Shown here: positions 8,686 to 16,484 of the stretch, one piece after another
How positions within the stretch are numbered: the stretch's first letter is position 1
Layout of the letters: each line of letters starts with the position of its first letter
Source of the DNA: an uncultured Thiohalocapsa sp.
GTDB lineage: Bacteria; Pseudomonadota; Gammaproteobacteria; Chromatiales; Chromatiaceae
Length of the DNA stretch: 64,000 nt
Direction of reading: 5' to 3'
Assembly: GCF_913063425.1 (NCBI RefSeq)
Contig: NZ_CAJXYK010000002.1
Span: 144,989-208,988, forward strand
Notes under the pieces: generated by a model
The model's database searches: none
What the model was told of the DNA's origin: nothing
The model's input: the letters and a program-made list of their open reading frames with translations, nothing else
Made by a program: the position numbers and the translations under genes

Positions 8686-9120
8686 TTACAGCAGGGCCCA
8701 GGCCTCGGCGGCGACGCGACCGGTGTCCTCGTGCGTCAGGTCCTTGACCAGCTCGCCCTTCACCGCGCGCTTGAGCGGCGCGTCCATCACCTCGCGCAGC
8801 AGGCCCATGAACTGCGGCGGCGCCATGATGCAGAGCTGCTCGAAGCGATGGGCATGGAGCCCCTCGCGCAACAGCGCCACGACTTCGCGGGCGAAGCGCA
8901 TGGCCTCTTCGTGCTTGGGGTCGGTGCTCGGCTCCATCGCATGGCGTTGCTCGCCGCGGGAATCGAAGGCTCGGCCCGGCCGGTCGCTCTCGATCTCCTC
9001 CCCCTTGAGGCGCGCCTCGGGGTGGACCAGGTCCTTGAGCTCCGCGAGGGGCTGCCCGCGGCCCTCCAGCGCGTAGAGCCGCGCGCGGGTGGCATTGCTC
9101 ACGATCACCCAGGTCTTCAT
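8686..9120 (-). CDS. Host attachment family protein (baeRF-like)
   Basis: 144 residues beginning MKTWVIVSNATRARLY, the hallmark N-terminus of the 'host attachment protein' family (bacterial archaeo-eukaryotic release-factor-like, baeRF). Other conserved parts are GEEIESDRPGRAFDS, RFAREVVALLREG and FEQLCIMAPPQFMGLLRE. The family name comes from an Agrobacterium attachment phenotype; the fold suggests an RNA/ribosome-related or hydrolase role instead, and the real function is unsettled. The start at 9120 was chosen for the conserved MKTW; upstream in-frame residues do not fit. It stands alone between the cyanate operon and exoD. Confidence 0.8.
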   Translation of the reverse strand: MKTWVIVSNATRARLYALEGRGQPLAELKDLVHPEARLKGEEIESDRPGRAFDSRGEQRHAMEPSTDPKHEEAMRFAREVVALLREGLHAHRFEQLCIMAPPQFMGLLREVMDAPLKRAVKGELVKDLTHEDTGRVAAEAWALL

Positions 9121-9438
9121 CGTCGATACCTCTCTGGTCAGTCCGGCCTTGCGGCCCGCCGCGGCGATCACCGTGCGCGGACCACACCCTACCTTCAAGG
9201 TAGACGCCGAAGCGGACTGCTCACAAGGCATCACCGGGCGCGGCGCCGATCGGTGCAGTTACCTCCACCGAAGGCAGGTCCACCGGAGCGCCCGGAGACA
9301 GCCGGCTATGGTGGCGATTGCCCCGCGCTGTGCGACCGTGCGACGACGCTGTCAAGATCAGGTTACCGTCCCCGAATTTTGGCGCTTTCTTTTTCTGCAC
9401 AGGGCTGCACAGGTTGGCGTCGCCCTATTTCGAGGCTG
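9121..9438. other. Intergenic region holding the left arm of an inverted repeat
   Basis: No gene is seen. AGGTTACCGTCCCCGAATTT at 9360-9379 is the inverted partner of GGGGACGGTAACCT at 10226-10239, with GAATTT also repeated near 10207. The two arms enclose the ExoD gene. The motif matches the ggggacggta repeats further right. Confidence 0.55.
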
Positions 9439-10113
9439 TCAGCCGAAGCCGAGGACGGATTTGACGGCGTCCTTGAAGAGGTCGATGAAGGCGGGGCCGA
9501 ACACGGCAACCCCCACCACCAGCAGGGTGATCCAGGCGATGCCGATGGCGATCCCGGCGAGCACCAGCAGGCCGTCGCGGGTAATGAGACCGATGGAGGC
9601 CATGGCGATGCCGATGCCGGGCAGGGTATTGGTGGCCGGGAATGGAATCAGGATACTGGCAATGAACACCACGAACACGGCGCCCACGATGCGCTCCGCC
9701 GTGGGCCCCGACAGCAGCAGCAAGCGCGGCCGGGCGAGGGTCTCGATCCAGCCGAAATACTTGCGCGCGCCGGCGGCCATCTGCACCAGACCGGACTTAC
9801 TGAGGCGACGCTCGCCGAAGCGTTGCGGCATCCAGGGCTCCGGGCGCCCCATGGCCATCTGCACAGCGATGGCGATCATCGGCAGGGAGACGATCTGGGG
9901 AATGCCGTAGAGCAGCGGGATGCACACCGGAATGGCCAGCGCAAACAGCATCAGGCCGAAGGCGCGCTCACCCAGGGCCTGGGTGAAATCGTGCAGGGTC
10001 ATACCGTCGGCGGGAGCCTCATCGGCGATGACTTCCAGCGCGGCGATCAGGCCGCGGCGGGGCGCCGCCTCCTCCGCCTCGTCGGCGGCGGCGTCAACGG
10101 AGTGCTCGTTCAT
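9439..10113 (-). CDS. ExoD family membrane protein
   Basis: 224 residues matching the exopolysaccharide-synthesis ExoD family. A charged N-terminus is followed by ITLHDFTQALGERAFGLMLF-like sequence (here MTLHDFTQALGERAFGLMLF). The signature 'PVCIPLLYGIPQIVSLPMIAIAVQ' region follows, then GRPEPWMPQRFGER and four hydrophobic segments near the C-terminus. ExoD was named for a role in exopolysaccharide production and alkaline tolerance in rhizobia; its biochemistry is unknown. It is a single gene on the minus strand, flanked on both sides by ggggacggta inverted repeats that may have brought or bracketed it. Confidence 0.85.
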   Translation of the reverse strand: MNEHSVDAAADEAEEAAPRRGLIAALEVIADEAPADGMTLHDFTQALGERAFGLMLFALAIPVCIPLLYGIPQIVSLPMIAIAVQMAMGRPEPWMPQRFGERRLSKSGLVQMAAGARKYFGWIETLARPRLLLLSGPTAERIVGAVFVVFIASILIPFPATNTLPGIGIAMASIGLITRDGLLVLAGIAIGIAWITLLVVGVAVFGPAFIDLFKDAVKSVLGFG

Positions 10114-10225
10114 GGCAGGTGTCCTGTAGTCAACAGCGCAGGGCCGAAAGCAGCGCGGATGGTACAGCGCTCCGCCCCACCGCGCGCGCCCTCAAAACAC
10201 GGAGACGAATTTGGGAACAAGATAC

Positions 10226-10446
10226 GGGGACGGTAACCTTAACTTGAGAGATAGACATGATGCCAAAGAAACGGGAAGAAACGGGGACGGTAAACTTAAC
10301 TCAAACAGCACTGGCCTTGCGGAGCTCGATGTTGAACGACGGCACACCAGTCCGCTGAATTTGATATACCGTCCCCTTTTTATGTGTCCCCAATTTTTGT
10401 GCTGAATTGAATATACCGTCCCCGTTTCTTATCCCCGTTTCTTCGT
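10226..10446. repeat. Cluster of RAYT/REP-like 'GGGGACGGTA' motifs in both orientations
   Basis: Four copies of a motif around GGGGACGGTAWACTTAA occur: forward at 10226-10239 and 10283-10300, inverted (GAATTTGATATACCGTCCCC) at 10357-10376 and at 10404-10423. GTTTCTT/AAGAAAC flanks are attached. The stretch is clearly AT-richer than its surroundings. Similar 'ataccgtccccg' sequences are recurrent around Y1/REP-associated transposases in other proteobacteria (recollection, not checked). Between the copies, the minus strand reads a short terminated peptide ending FNIELRKASAV, which may be the remnant tail of a gene. Confidence 0.7.
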
Positions 10447-10484
10447 GTGGCGGACCGGCGGCAACTGCGTTGCCCCGGGCCGAT

Positions 10485-10500
10485 TGGCCCGTTGCTTGCT
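10485..10500 (+). promoter_or_regulatory. Possible sigma-54 (-24/-12) promoter of the regulator gene
   Basis: TGGCCCGttgcTTGCT matches the TGGCACG-N4-TTGCW consensus at all positions but one, with exact GG-GC spacing. It lies 38 bases before the ATG at 10538, which would allow autoregulation of the sigma-54 activator. Confidence 0.5.
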
Positions 10501-10537
10501 TGCGCAGTGACCACTTTGTCGTCAATGCCGAGCATCC

Positions 10538-12232
10538 ATGTCCACGTCCGACACCGCCATTACCCTGGAATCCGAGCTGCTGGTGATCCAGCAGGCGGCG
10601 CGCATCATCAGCCGCAGCGATGACCCGGAGGCGGCAATCCAGGGCATCCTGCGGCTGCTCTCCCAGCTGCTGGGCCTGAACCGCGGCCGGGTCCTGCTGG
10701 TGGACCCAAGCACCGCCACCCTCGCCATCCGCTATGCCTATGGCCTGACGGACGAGGAGCGCGCCCGCGGGCGCTATGCCTTGGGCGAGGGCATCACCGG
10801 CCGTGTGTTCCAGACCGGTCAGATGGAGGTGGTGCAGGACATCGACGCCGAGCCGAGCTACCTGACCCGCGCCGTCGCCCGCGGCGTGCTGCCGCAGGAG
10901 CCGGTGGCCTTCCTCGCACTGCCCATCCAGCAGCACGAGCAGACCATCGGCGTGCTGGCGGTGCACCGGCTGCGTCAGCGCGAGCGGCCCTTTCAGCGCG
11001 ACCTTGCACTGTTGCAGGTCATCGCGACACTCGTCGCACAGGTGCTGCGCGTGAATGATCTGGTGGCCGAGCGCACCGCCCAGCTGCTGTCTGAGAACCG
11101 GCTGCTCAAGAACCGGCTGGAGAGCCGCGGCGCCTCCTACGGCATCATCGGCCAGAGCCCCGCGCTGCACCAGGCCATCAACCAGACGCTGCAGGTGGCG
11201 GCCACCAAGACCACGGTGCTGCTGCTCGGCGAGTCCGGCACCGGCAAGGAGCGCTTCGCGCGCATGCAGCATGTGGCGAGCAAGCGCGCCGACGGGCCCT
11301 TCGTGAGCGTCAACTGCGCGGCCATCCCGGCGAACCTGCTGGAGTCCGAGCTGTTCGGCCACGAGAAGGGCGCCTTCACCGGTGCGCAGGCGGTCAAGAA
11401 GGGGCGCATGGAGCTCGCCGACGGCGGCACGCTGTTCCTGGACGAGATCGGCGACCTGGACCTTGAGCTTCAGGCCAAGCTGCTGCGGGTGCTGGAGTAC
11501 AAAGTCGTGCAGCGTGTGGGCGGCACCCGCGATATCCCGGTGGACGTGCGCATCGTCGCCGCCACCCACCAGAACCTCCAGGAGGCCGTGAACGACGGCC
11601 GCTTCCGCCTGGACCTGTTCTACCGGCTGAATGTGTTCCCGATCCGCCTGCCGCCGCTGCGCGCGCGCGCCGGCGACGTGCCCATCCTCGCCCGGCATTT
11701 TCTCAACGCCGCCAACCAGGAGTACGGCCGCAACCAGGTGTTCGGCCCCGGCGCCCTGGAGCTGCTGGAGCGCTTCGGTTGGCCCGGCAACATCCGCCAG
11801 CTGGAGAACCTGGTGAAGCGCGCCGTGCTCATGAGCACCGAATCCGTCATCCGCCGTGACCTGGTGCAGGAGATCCTCGTCGAGGAAGAGGGCATCCGCC
11901 AGCCGGGCGCCGCCGGCGCGGGCACGGAGCCGGGCGGGCTGTCCATGGCGGCCCCGGCCGGCGCGGGCGCATCGCGCGCCCCGGCGGACCCCGTGCCGCT
12001 GCACCACAGCGAGCCGATGACGGCGCCGGGCGCCGGCGTGCCCGGCAACCCCTTCGACAGCGCCGAGCCGGGGCTGCGGCCCTATGCGCGGGTGCGCCAC
12101 GACGAGCGCGACCACATCGAGCAGGCCCTGCGCCGCCACCACGGCAACAAGACCCGCGCGGCGCTGAGCCTGGGCCTCACGCCTCGCCAGCTGCGCTACC
12201 GCATCGTCAAGCTCGGCATCGCCACGGAGTGA
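10538..12232 (+). CDS. Sigma-54-dependent activator with GAF sensor domain (NifA-like architecture)
   Basis: 564 residues. A GAF domain spans about 20-165. The AAA+ domain has Walker A GESGTGKE (about 230), GAFTGA (about 278-283, the sigma-54-contacting loop), Walker B LFLDEIGD and an arginine-finger region [18 protein letters not shown] Pro/Ala/Gly-rich linker (about 455-520) leads to a Fis-type HTH ending [23 protein letters not shown]. The layout is that of NifA/GAF-type bacterial enhancer-binding proteins, but no nif genes are nearby. Directly downstream is a redox operon with a -24/-12 promoter, the obvious target. The segment after Walker A reads [17 protein letters not shown], slightly unusual. 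The inducer is unknown. Confidence 0.9.
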   Translation: MSTSDTAITLESELLVIQQAARIISRSDDPEAAIQGILRLLSQLLGLNRGRVLLVDPSTATLAIRYAYGLTDEERARGRYALGEGITGRVFQTGQMEVVQDIDAEPSYLTRAVARGVLPQEPVAFLALPIQQHEQTIGVLAVHRLRQRERPFQRDLALLQVIATLVAQVLRVNDLVAERTAQLLSENRLLKNRLESRGASYGIIGQSPALHQAINQTLQVAATKTTVLLLGESGTGKERFARMQHVASKRADGPFVSVNCAAIPANLLESELFGHEKGAFTGAQAVKKGRMELADGGTLFLDEIGDLDLELQAKLLRVLEYKVVQRVGGTRDIPVDVRIVAATHQNLQEAVNDGRFRLDLFYRLNVFPIRLPPLRARAGDVPILARHFLNAANQEYGRNQVFGPGALELLERFGWPGNIRQLENLVKRAVLMSTESVIRRDLVQEILVEEEGIRQPGAAGAGTEPGGLSMAAPAGAGASRAPADPVPLHHSEPMTAPGAGVPGNPFDSAEPGLRPYARVRHDERDHIEQALRRHHGNKTRAALSLGLTPRQLRYRIVKLGIATE

Positions 12233-12278
12233 GCGGCCTGAAGCCAAGGTGGACGCCGGCGCCCGCAACCTCGCCGAC

Positions 12279-12320
12279 ATTGTCGACAAAACCGGTGCGC
12301 GCCCTGTCGAATTGTCGACC
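12279..12320 (+). promoter_or_regulatory. Putative enhancer (UAS) sites for the sigma-54 activator
   Basis: Two copies of TTGTCGAC occur: the palindrome TTGTCGACAA at 12280-12289 and ATTGTCGACC at 12311-12320. A third, shorter CTGTCGA adjoins the second copy. The copies are centred about 88 and 57 bases upstream of the -24 element, in an otherwise non-coding gap. Position and symmetry suit an activator dimer binding site. Confidence 0.6.
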
Positions 12321-12370
12321 TCTCTGGTGTGACAATTTCCAAGCGACTGTTATTCTTCGTCTTTCATAGC

Positions 12371-12386
12371 AGGCACGGTCATTGCT
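12371..12386 (+). promoter_or_regulatory. Sigma-54 (-24/-12) promoter of the osmC redox operon
   Basis: AGGCACGgtcaTTGCT matches TGGCACG-N4-TTGCW at every position except the first. GG and GC have the required spacing. Transcription would begin near 12397, about 50 bases before the osmC-like ATG. Confidence 0.8.
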
Positions 12387-12448
12387 TTCACGGGGTTGAG
12401 CTGCAACCAGGTCCAACGTGACCACCCACAACCCACGGAGTCAGCCCC

Positions 12449-12997
12449 ATGAGCGCCACCGCCGAGACCGTTTCCGCAACCATCGACTACCTGCGCCCCA
12501 TCGACGCCGAGGGCCTCACCAAGCTCGGCGAGAAGGGCAAGGCCAACCCCACCAACGTCGTCACCCTGAAGGCCAAGACGGTCTGCGAGGGCCAGTTCCG
12601 CAATATGACCTATGTGCGCGACCTGGCGCCCATGCTCATCGACGAGCCGCCGCACCTGCTTGGAGAAGACAACGCCCCCAACCCGTCCGAGGCGGCGCTC
12701 GCCACCCTCGGCGCCTGCCTGGCCGTCGGCGTGCACGCCAACGCCACCGCCCGCGGCGTCAAGCTCTCCAAGCTGGAGCTGCACCTGGAGGGCGACATCA
12801 ACGTCACCGCCGTCTGGGGCACGGGCGACCTGAACCCGGCCAAGCCGCTGGGCTTCACCGACATCCGCGTCACCATCGACGCCGAGGGTGATGCGCCGAA
12901 AGAGGTCATCGACGAGATCATCGCCCACTCCAACACCTGGTCGCCGGTGGCCAACACCATGCGCCGCCCGGTGAACGTCAGCGTCGATCCGGCCTGA
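12449..12997 (+). CDS. OsmC family protein
   Basis: 182 residues of the OsmC/Ohr superfamily, small cytoplasmic proteins that reduce organic or lipid hydroperoxides through paired cysteines. Visible family features are APNPSEAALATLGACLAVGVHA with the resolving Cys, preceded by EPPHLLGEDN, and an N-terminal-side Cys in TVCEGQFRNM. The second part (LHLEGDINVTAVWGTGD, HSNTWSPVANTMRRP) resembles the OsmC-like subgroup rather than Ohr. It is the first gene behind the sigma-54 promoter. It may protect against peroxides made by, or be a partner of, the flavin and rubredoxin proteins downstream. Confidence 0.88.
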   Translation: MSATAETVSATIDYLRPIDAEGLTKLGEKGKANPTNVVTLKAKTVCEGQFRNMTYVRDLAPMLIDEPPHLLGEDNAPNPSEAALATLGACLAVGVHANATARGVKLSKLELHLEGDINVTAVWGTGDLNPAKPLGFTDIRVTIDAEGDAPKEVIDEIIAHSNTWSPVANTMRRPVNVSVDPA

Positions 12998-13012
12998 GCC
13001 CGCCAGCAGCGA

Positions 13013-13080
13013 TGCAACCCAGCGCTGCAACCCAGCGCTGCAACCAAGCGCCGTAACCGAGCGCCGCACCCCGGCGCCAC
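13013..13080. repeat. 13-bp tandem repeat array, about 5 copies
   Basis: The unit GCAACCCAGCGCT is repeated with increasing divergence (GCAACCAAGCGCC, GTAACCGAGCGCC, GCACCCCGGCGCC). It lies between the OsmC and acyl-CoA-dehydrogenase-like genes and is non-coding. The unit length equals that of the arrays at 4404 and 47137 although the sequence is unrelated. Confidence 0.8.
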
Positions 13081-13204
13081 GCCCAAACCCAGCGCGGCAG
13101 GCCTGCCCGACGACGGACCGCTGCACCGGCACGACCCGGTGCAACCGGCCCAGCGCCGCCGGCCCTGCCGTCCTCGCCCGCCACCGCTTTCGGAGTCGTA
13201 CCCC

Positions 13205-14368
13205 ATGAGCGCCGCCGTCCAGATGCCCGAGCCCACGGCCGCAGGCCGAATCATCCCCGCTGTGCCCACCGCCGATGAGCTGGTGGCGGCGACGCAGGAC
13301 GTGGTGGAGCGCGAGCTCGCCCCGCTCACCGCCCGCATCGACCGGGAAGGTCTGTACCCCAAGGCCGTCATGCACAGCCTCGGCGCCGCCGGCGCCTTCC
13401 GCGCCCACCTGCCCGATGCCCGCCCGGACGGCTGCCACGACTTCGGCGCCGCCATCCGCGCCATGGCCGCCGTCTCCCACGAGTGCCTGTCCACCGGCTT
13501 CGCCACCTGGTGCCAGGACACCTGCGCCTGGTACCTGCAGATGGGCGAAACCGAGGCCCGCGACCTGTGGCTGGAGCCGCTGGCGTCCGGCCGGGTGCTC
13601 GGCGGCACCGGCATGTCCAACACCATGAAGGCGTTCTCCGGCATCGAGGACCTGCGCCTCACCGGCGAGCGGGTGGACGGCGGCTACATCGTCAACGGCA
13701 GCCTGCCCTGGGTGTCCAACCTGGGCGCGGACCATGTCTTCGGCACGCTCTTTACGTTGAGCGGCGACACCGCCCGCACCGTCATGGCGCTGGTGGACTG
13801 CAGCGCGCCGGGGTTCACACTGCGCCAGTCGGCGCACTTCGTGGCCCTGGAGGGCACCCGCACCTTCGCCTGCCTGTTCGATAACGTCTTCATTCCGGAC
13901 GCCCACATCATCGACCACGACGGCGCCGCCTTTCTGCGCCGTGCCCGCGCCGGGCTGGTGCTGCTCCAGTTCGGCATGGGCGCCGGCAACATCCAGGGCT
14001 GCATCGATGTCTGCCGCGGCGTGGAGCACCAGCTCGGGCATGTGAATCAGTTTCTGGACGACCGCCCGGACGAGCTCCAGGAGGAGCTCGACGACATCGT
14101 CGAGGCGGTGCTGACCCTGGCCGAGACGCCCCACGAGGCGTCCGAGGACTTCTTCCGCGAGATCCTGCAACTGCGGCTCGCCGCCGGGGAGCTGGCCCTG
14201 CGCGCCTCCCAATCCGCCATGCTGCACACGGGTGCCAAGGGCTACCTCAGCAGCGCACCCGCCCAGCGCAAGCTGCGCGAGTCCTACTTCGTCGCCATCG
14301 TCACGCCGGCCACCAAGCACCTGCGTAAGGAGTTGGCGCGGATGGATTCGGAAGGGGCGGGCAGCTAG
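13205..14368 (+). CDS. Acyl-CoA dehydrogenase superfamily flavoprotein
   Basis: 387 residues of acyl-CoA dehydrogenase fold: an N-terminal helical part (ELAPLTARIDREGLYPKAV), a central region (GGTGMSNTMKAFSGIEDL, GGYIVNGSLPWVSNLG) and a C-terminal helical FAD-binding part (FGMGAGNIQGCIDVCRG, GAKGYLSSAPAQRKLRESYF). A simple beta-oxidation role is doubtful: no thiolase or hydratase is present. Relatives in sigma-54-controlled clusters include flavin-dependent monooxygenases (SfnB/DszC type), so an oxygenase is an alternative. The ATG at 13205 was chosen because the upstream extension is low-complexity and overlaps the end of the tandem-repeat spacer. It is the second gene of the presumed osmC operon. 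Confidence 0.82.
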   Translation: MSAAVQMPEPTAAGRIIPAVPTADELVAATQDVVERELAPLTARIDREGLYPKAVMHSLGAAGAFRAHLPDARPDGCHDFGAAIRAMAAVSHECLSTGFATWCQDTCAWYLQMGETEARDLWLEPLASGRVLGGTGMSNTMKAFSGIEDLRLTGERVDGGYIVNGSLPWVSNLGADHVFGTLFTLSGDTARTVMALVDCSAPGFTLRQSAHFVALEGTRTFACLFDNVFIPDAHIIDHDGAAFLRRARAGLVLLQFGMGAGNIQGCIDVCRGVEHQLGHVNQFLDDRPDELQEELDDIVEAVLTLAETPHEASEDFFREILQLRLAAGELALRASQSAMLHTGAKGYLSSAPAQRKLRESYFVAIVTPATKHLRKELARMDSEGAGS

Positions 14369-14514
14369 GGGCGGGGGGCGAGGGGGCGGCATGGTCGTCA
14401 GAGCCTGGGGTTACGCTGCGCTGCCCCGACCGACGCCTCGCACCTCGTTACTCGCTACTTGTTACTTTCACAATCAACAACTTGTCCGCTTCAATCAGGA
14501 ATCGCAGGATTTGC

Positions 14515-14896
14515 CATGCACACCTTCTCCACCCCACTTTCCGCCGACGAAGCCATCGACAAGCTCAAGACCGGTGTCGAGGGCGTCGGTCTGCGTGTCG
14601 TCGCCCACATCAACGGCCAGGCCAACGCCAAGCTGATCGGTAAAGACGTCCCGGCGGATCAGATCCTGGAGATCTTCCGGCCGGACTTCGCCATCCGCGT
14701 CTGGGACGCCTGCAAGCCCGCGGGCCACGACATCCCGCTGCGCATCCACGTCTACGAGGACCAGGGCACCACCAAGGTCGCCTGCCGCATGCCGAGCACG
14801 GCGTTCGCGGCCTTCGACAGCCCGGCCCTTGCCGAGATCGGCACCGAGCTGGACGCCCTCTTCGAGCAGATCCTGGCGCAGGTGCCGCGCGCCTGA
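14515..14896 (+). CDS. DUF302 family protein
   Basis: About 126 residues beginning MHTFSTPLSADEAIDKLKTG, with FRPDFAIRVWDACKPAGHD and IPLRIHVYEDQGTTKVACRMPS split between strands. This is the DUF302 pattern of a short 'flash' domain around LxxxGFxxVxxIDxxA and an ExCNP-like Cys (here WDACKP). DUF302 proteins are small cytoplasmic proteins often found beside redox and sulfur genes; function unknown. The start was chosen at the ATG at 14515, where homology begins, rather than the upstream start at 14459. It is the third gene of the presumed sigma-54 operon. Confidence 0.78.
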
Positions 14897-14974
14897 GCCG
14901 CCGCCCGCCGTCCCTCCTGCCACCCCCCTTTCACCCCCCAGGCCACCCCCCAGGCCACCCCCGGAGCAGTACCC

Positions 14975-16378
14975 ATGACCGAGACCCCCTACCGCAAGTG
15001 GATCTGTGACGCCTGCGGCTACATCTACGACGAGGCCAAGGGGGACCCGGACGGGGGCCTGCCGCCCGGCACCCGCTACGATGATATGCCCGACGACTGG
15101 CAGTGCCCCCTGTGCGGGCTGCGCAAGGCGGACCTGCGCCTGCTGCCGGACGCACCGCCGCCTTCCCCGGTGTCGGACGTGCCGAGGCGACCCACAGCCG
15201 GTCCTGGGCTGCGCCGCCGGCACTTCGGCAGCGCGGAGCATCTGGTCATCGTCGGCGCCGGCGTCGCCGGCTGGTCCGTGGCCGAGGCCGCCCGCCGCCG
15301 CGACCCGGCCCTGCCGATCCTGCTGGTCACCGCCTGCGAGGGCGCCGTCTATGCCAAGCCGTCGCTGTCCACGGCGCTGGCCCACGGCCGGGACACGCAA
15401 AGCCTGGTGGACGCCACCGCCGGGCAGCGCGCAGCCGAGCTCGGCATCGAGGTGCTGACCCGCACCCGGGTGCTCAAGATCGACACCACGCGGCGGCGGC
15501 TCATCACCGCCCGCGGCGGCATCAGCTACGGCCGGCTCGTGCTTGCCCTGGGCGCCCGCCAGCGGCGCCTGGACATGGCCGGTGACGCCGCCGATGCCGT
15601 GCTGCGGGTCAACGATCTGGCGAGCTACCGCGGCCTGCGCGAGCGCCTGGACGCCGGCCCCAGGCAGGTGACCCTGGTGGGCGCAGGGCTCATCGGCTGC
15701 GAGCTGGCGGACGACCTCACCGCCGGCGGCCACGCCGTGACCCTGGTGGACCCGGCGGATCGGCCCCTCGCGGCCCTGCTGCCGGCGGATGTGGGCGGCG
15801 CGCTGCGCGAGCGCCTGGCGGCGAAGGGCGTGCAATGGCGGCTCGGCAGCACGCTCGCGGCGCTGGACCATGCCGGCGAGCGGCTGCGGGCGACCCTCGC
15901 CGACGGCACGCGCTTCGACACGGACATCGTCCTCTCCGCCGCCGGCCTGCTGCCCATCACGGAGCCCGCCGCCCGCGCCGGTCTCGCGGTGCAGCGCGGC
16001 ATCGTCGCCGACCGCCGGCTGCGCACGTCGGTGCCGGGCGTCTACGCCCTGGGCGACTGCGCCGAAGTGGAGGGGCGCTGCTTCAGCTACATCGAGCCCA
16101 TCCGCCGGCAGGCCGAGGCCATCGCCGCGGACCTCGCGGGCGAGGATGCCCCCTTCCTGCCGCTGCCGCCGCTGGTGCGGGTGAAGACGCCGACGCTGCC
16201 CATCAGCGTCTGCCACGGCCATGTGGCCGCCGGCGGCGCAGCCACCGCGTGGCAGCGCATCGCCGACGACCACGAGGGCATGCGCCTGGAGCAGCCGGAT
16301 GCGACGGGCCCCGCCTTCATCCTCACCGGCAGCTATGCCCAGCTCGGCGGCGAGCTGTACCGCGCGCACCTGGGCTGA
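14975..16378 (+). CDS. Rubredoxin fused to NAD(P)H:FAD-dependent oxidoreductase (rubredoxin reductase type)
   Basis: 467 residues. Residues about 8-52 are a complete rubredoxin ([14 protein letters not shown], then [11 protein letters not shown]), whose four cysteines bind one iron. A short linker leads to a pyridine-nucleotide-disulfide reductase fold: first Rossmann motif [14 protein letters not shown] (FAD), KPSLSTAL, second Rossmann [14 protein letters not shown] (NADH), and [11 protein letters not shown] closing the FAD site. It would pass electrons from NAD(P)H through FAD to rubredoxin and on to an acceptor, plausibly the flavoprotein at 13205. GGAG lies before the ATG. A short 12-bp repeat (ggccaccccccag) precedes it. 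It is the last gene of the redox cluster. Confidence 0.9.
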   Translation: MTETPYRKWICDACGYIYDEAKGDPDGGLPPGTRYDDMPDDWQCPLCGLRKADLRLLPDAPPPSPVSDVPRRPTAGPGLRRRHFGSAEHLVIVGAGVAGWSVAEAARRRDPALPILLVTACEGAVYAKPSLSTALAHGRDTQSLVDATAGQRAAELGIEVLTRTRVLKIDTTRRRLITARGGISYGRLVLALGARQRRLDMAGDAADAVLRVNDLASYRGLRERLDAGPRQVTLVGAGLIGCELADDLTAGGHAVTLVDPADRPLAALLPADVGGALRERLAAKGVQWRLGSTLAALDHAGERLRATLADGTRFDTDIVLSAAGLLPITEPAARAGLAVQRGIVADRRLRTSVPGVYALGDCAEVEGRCFSYIEPIRRQAEAIAADLAGEDAPFLPLPPLVRVKTPTLPISVCHGHVAAGGAATAWQRIADDHEGMRLEQPDATGPAFILTGSYAQLGGELYRAHLG

Positions 16379-16484
16379 GCCGGACGCGAATCGGCGCCGC
16401 TCTGCGCTGCCTGGTCAGCGCACACCCTTGTGTGGAGCAGCCATCGGGGCGGGGTGCGGACTTGAGCCGTCGCGCCGGCCGCCG

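Noticed and set aside
10538..12232. Naming the sigma-54 activator NifA
   Set aside because: The domain layout fits NifA, but no nif genes are in view, the presumed UAS is TTGTCGACAA rather than TGT-N10-ACA, and many GAF-type activators share this layout.
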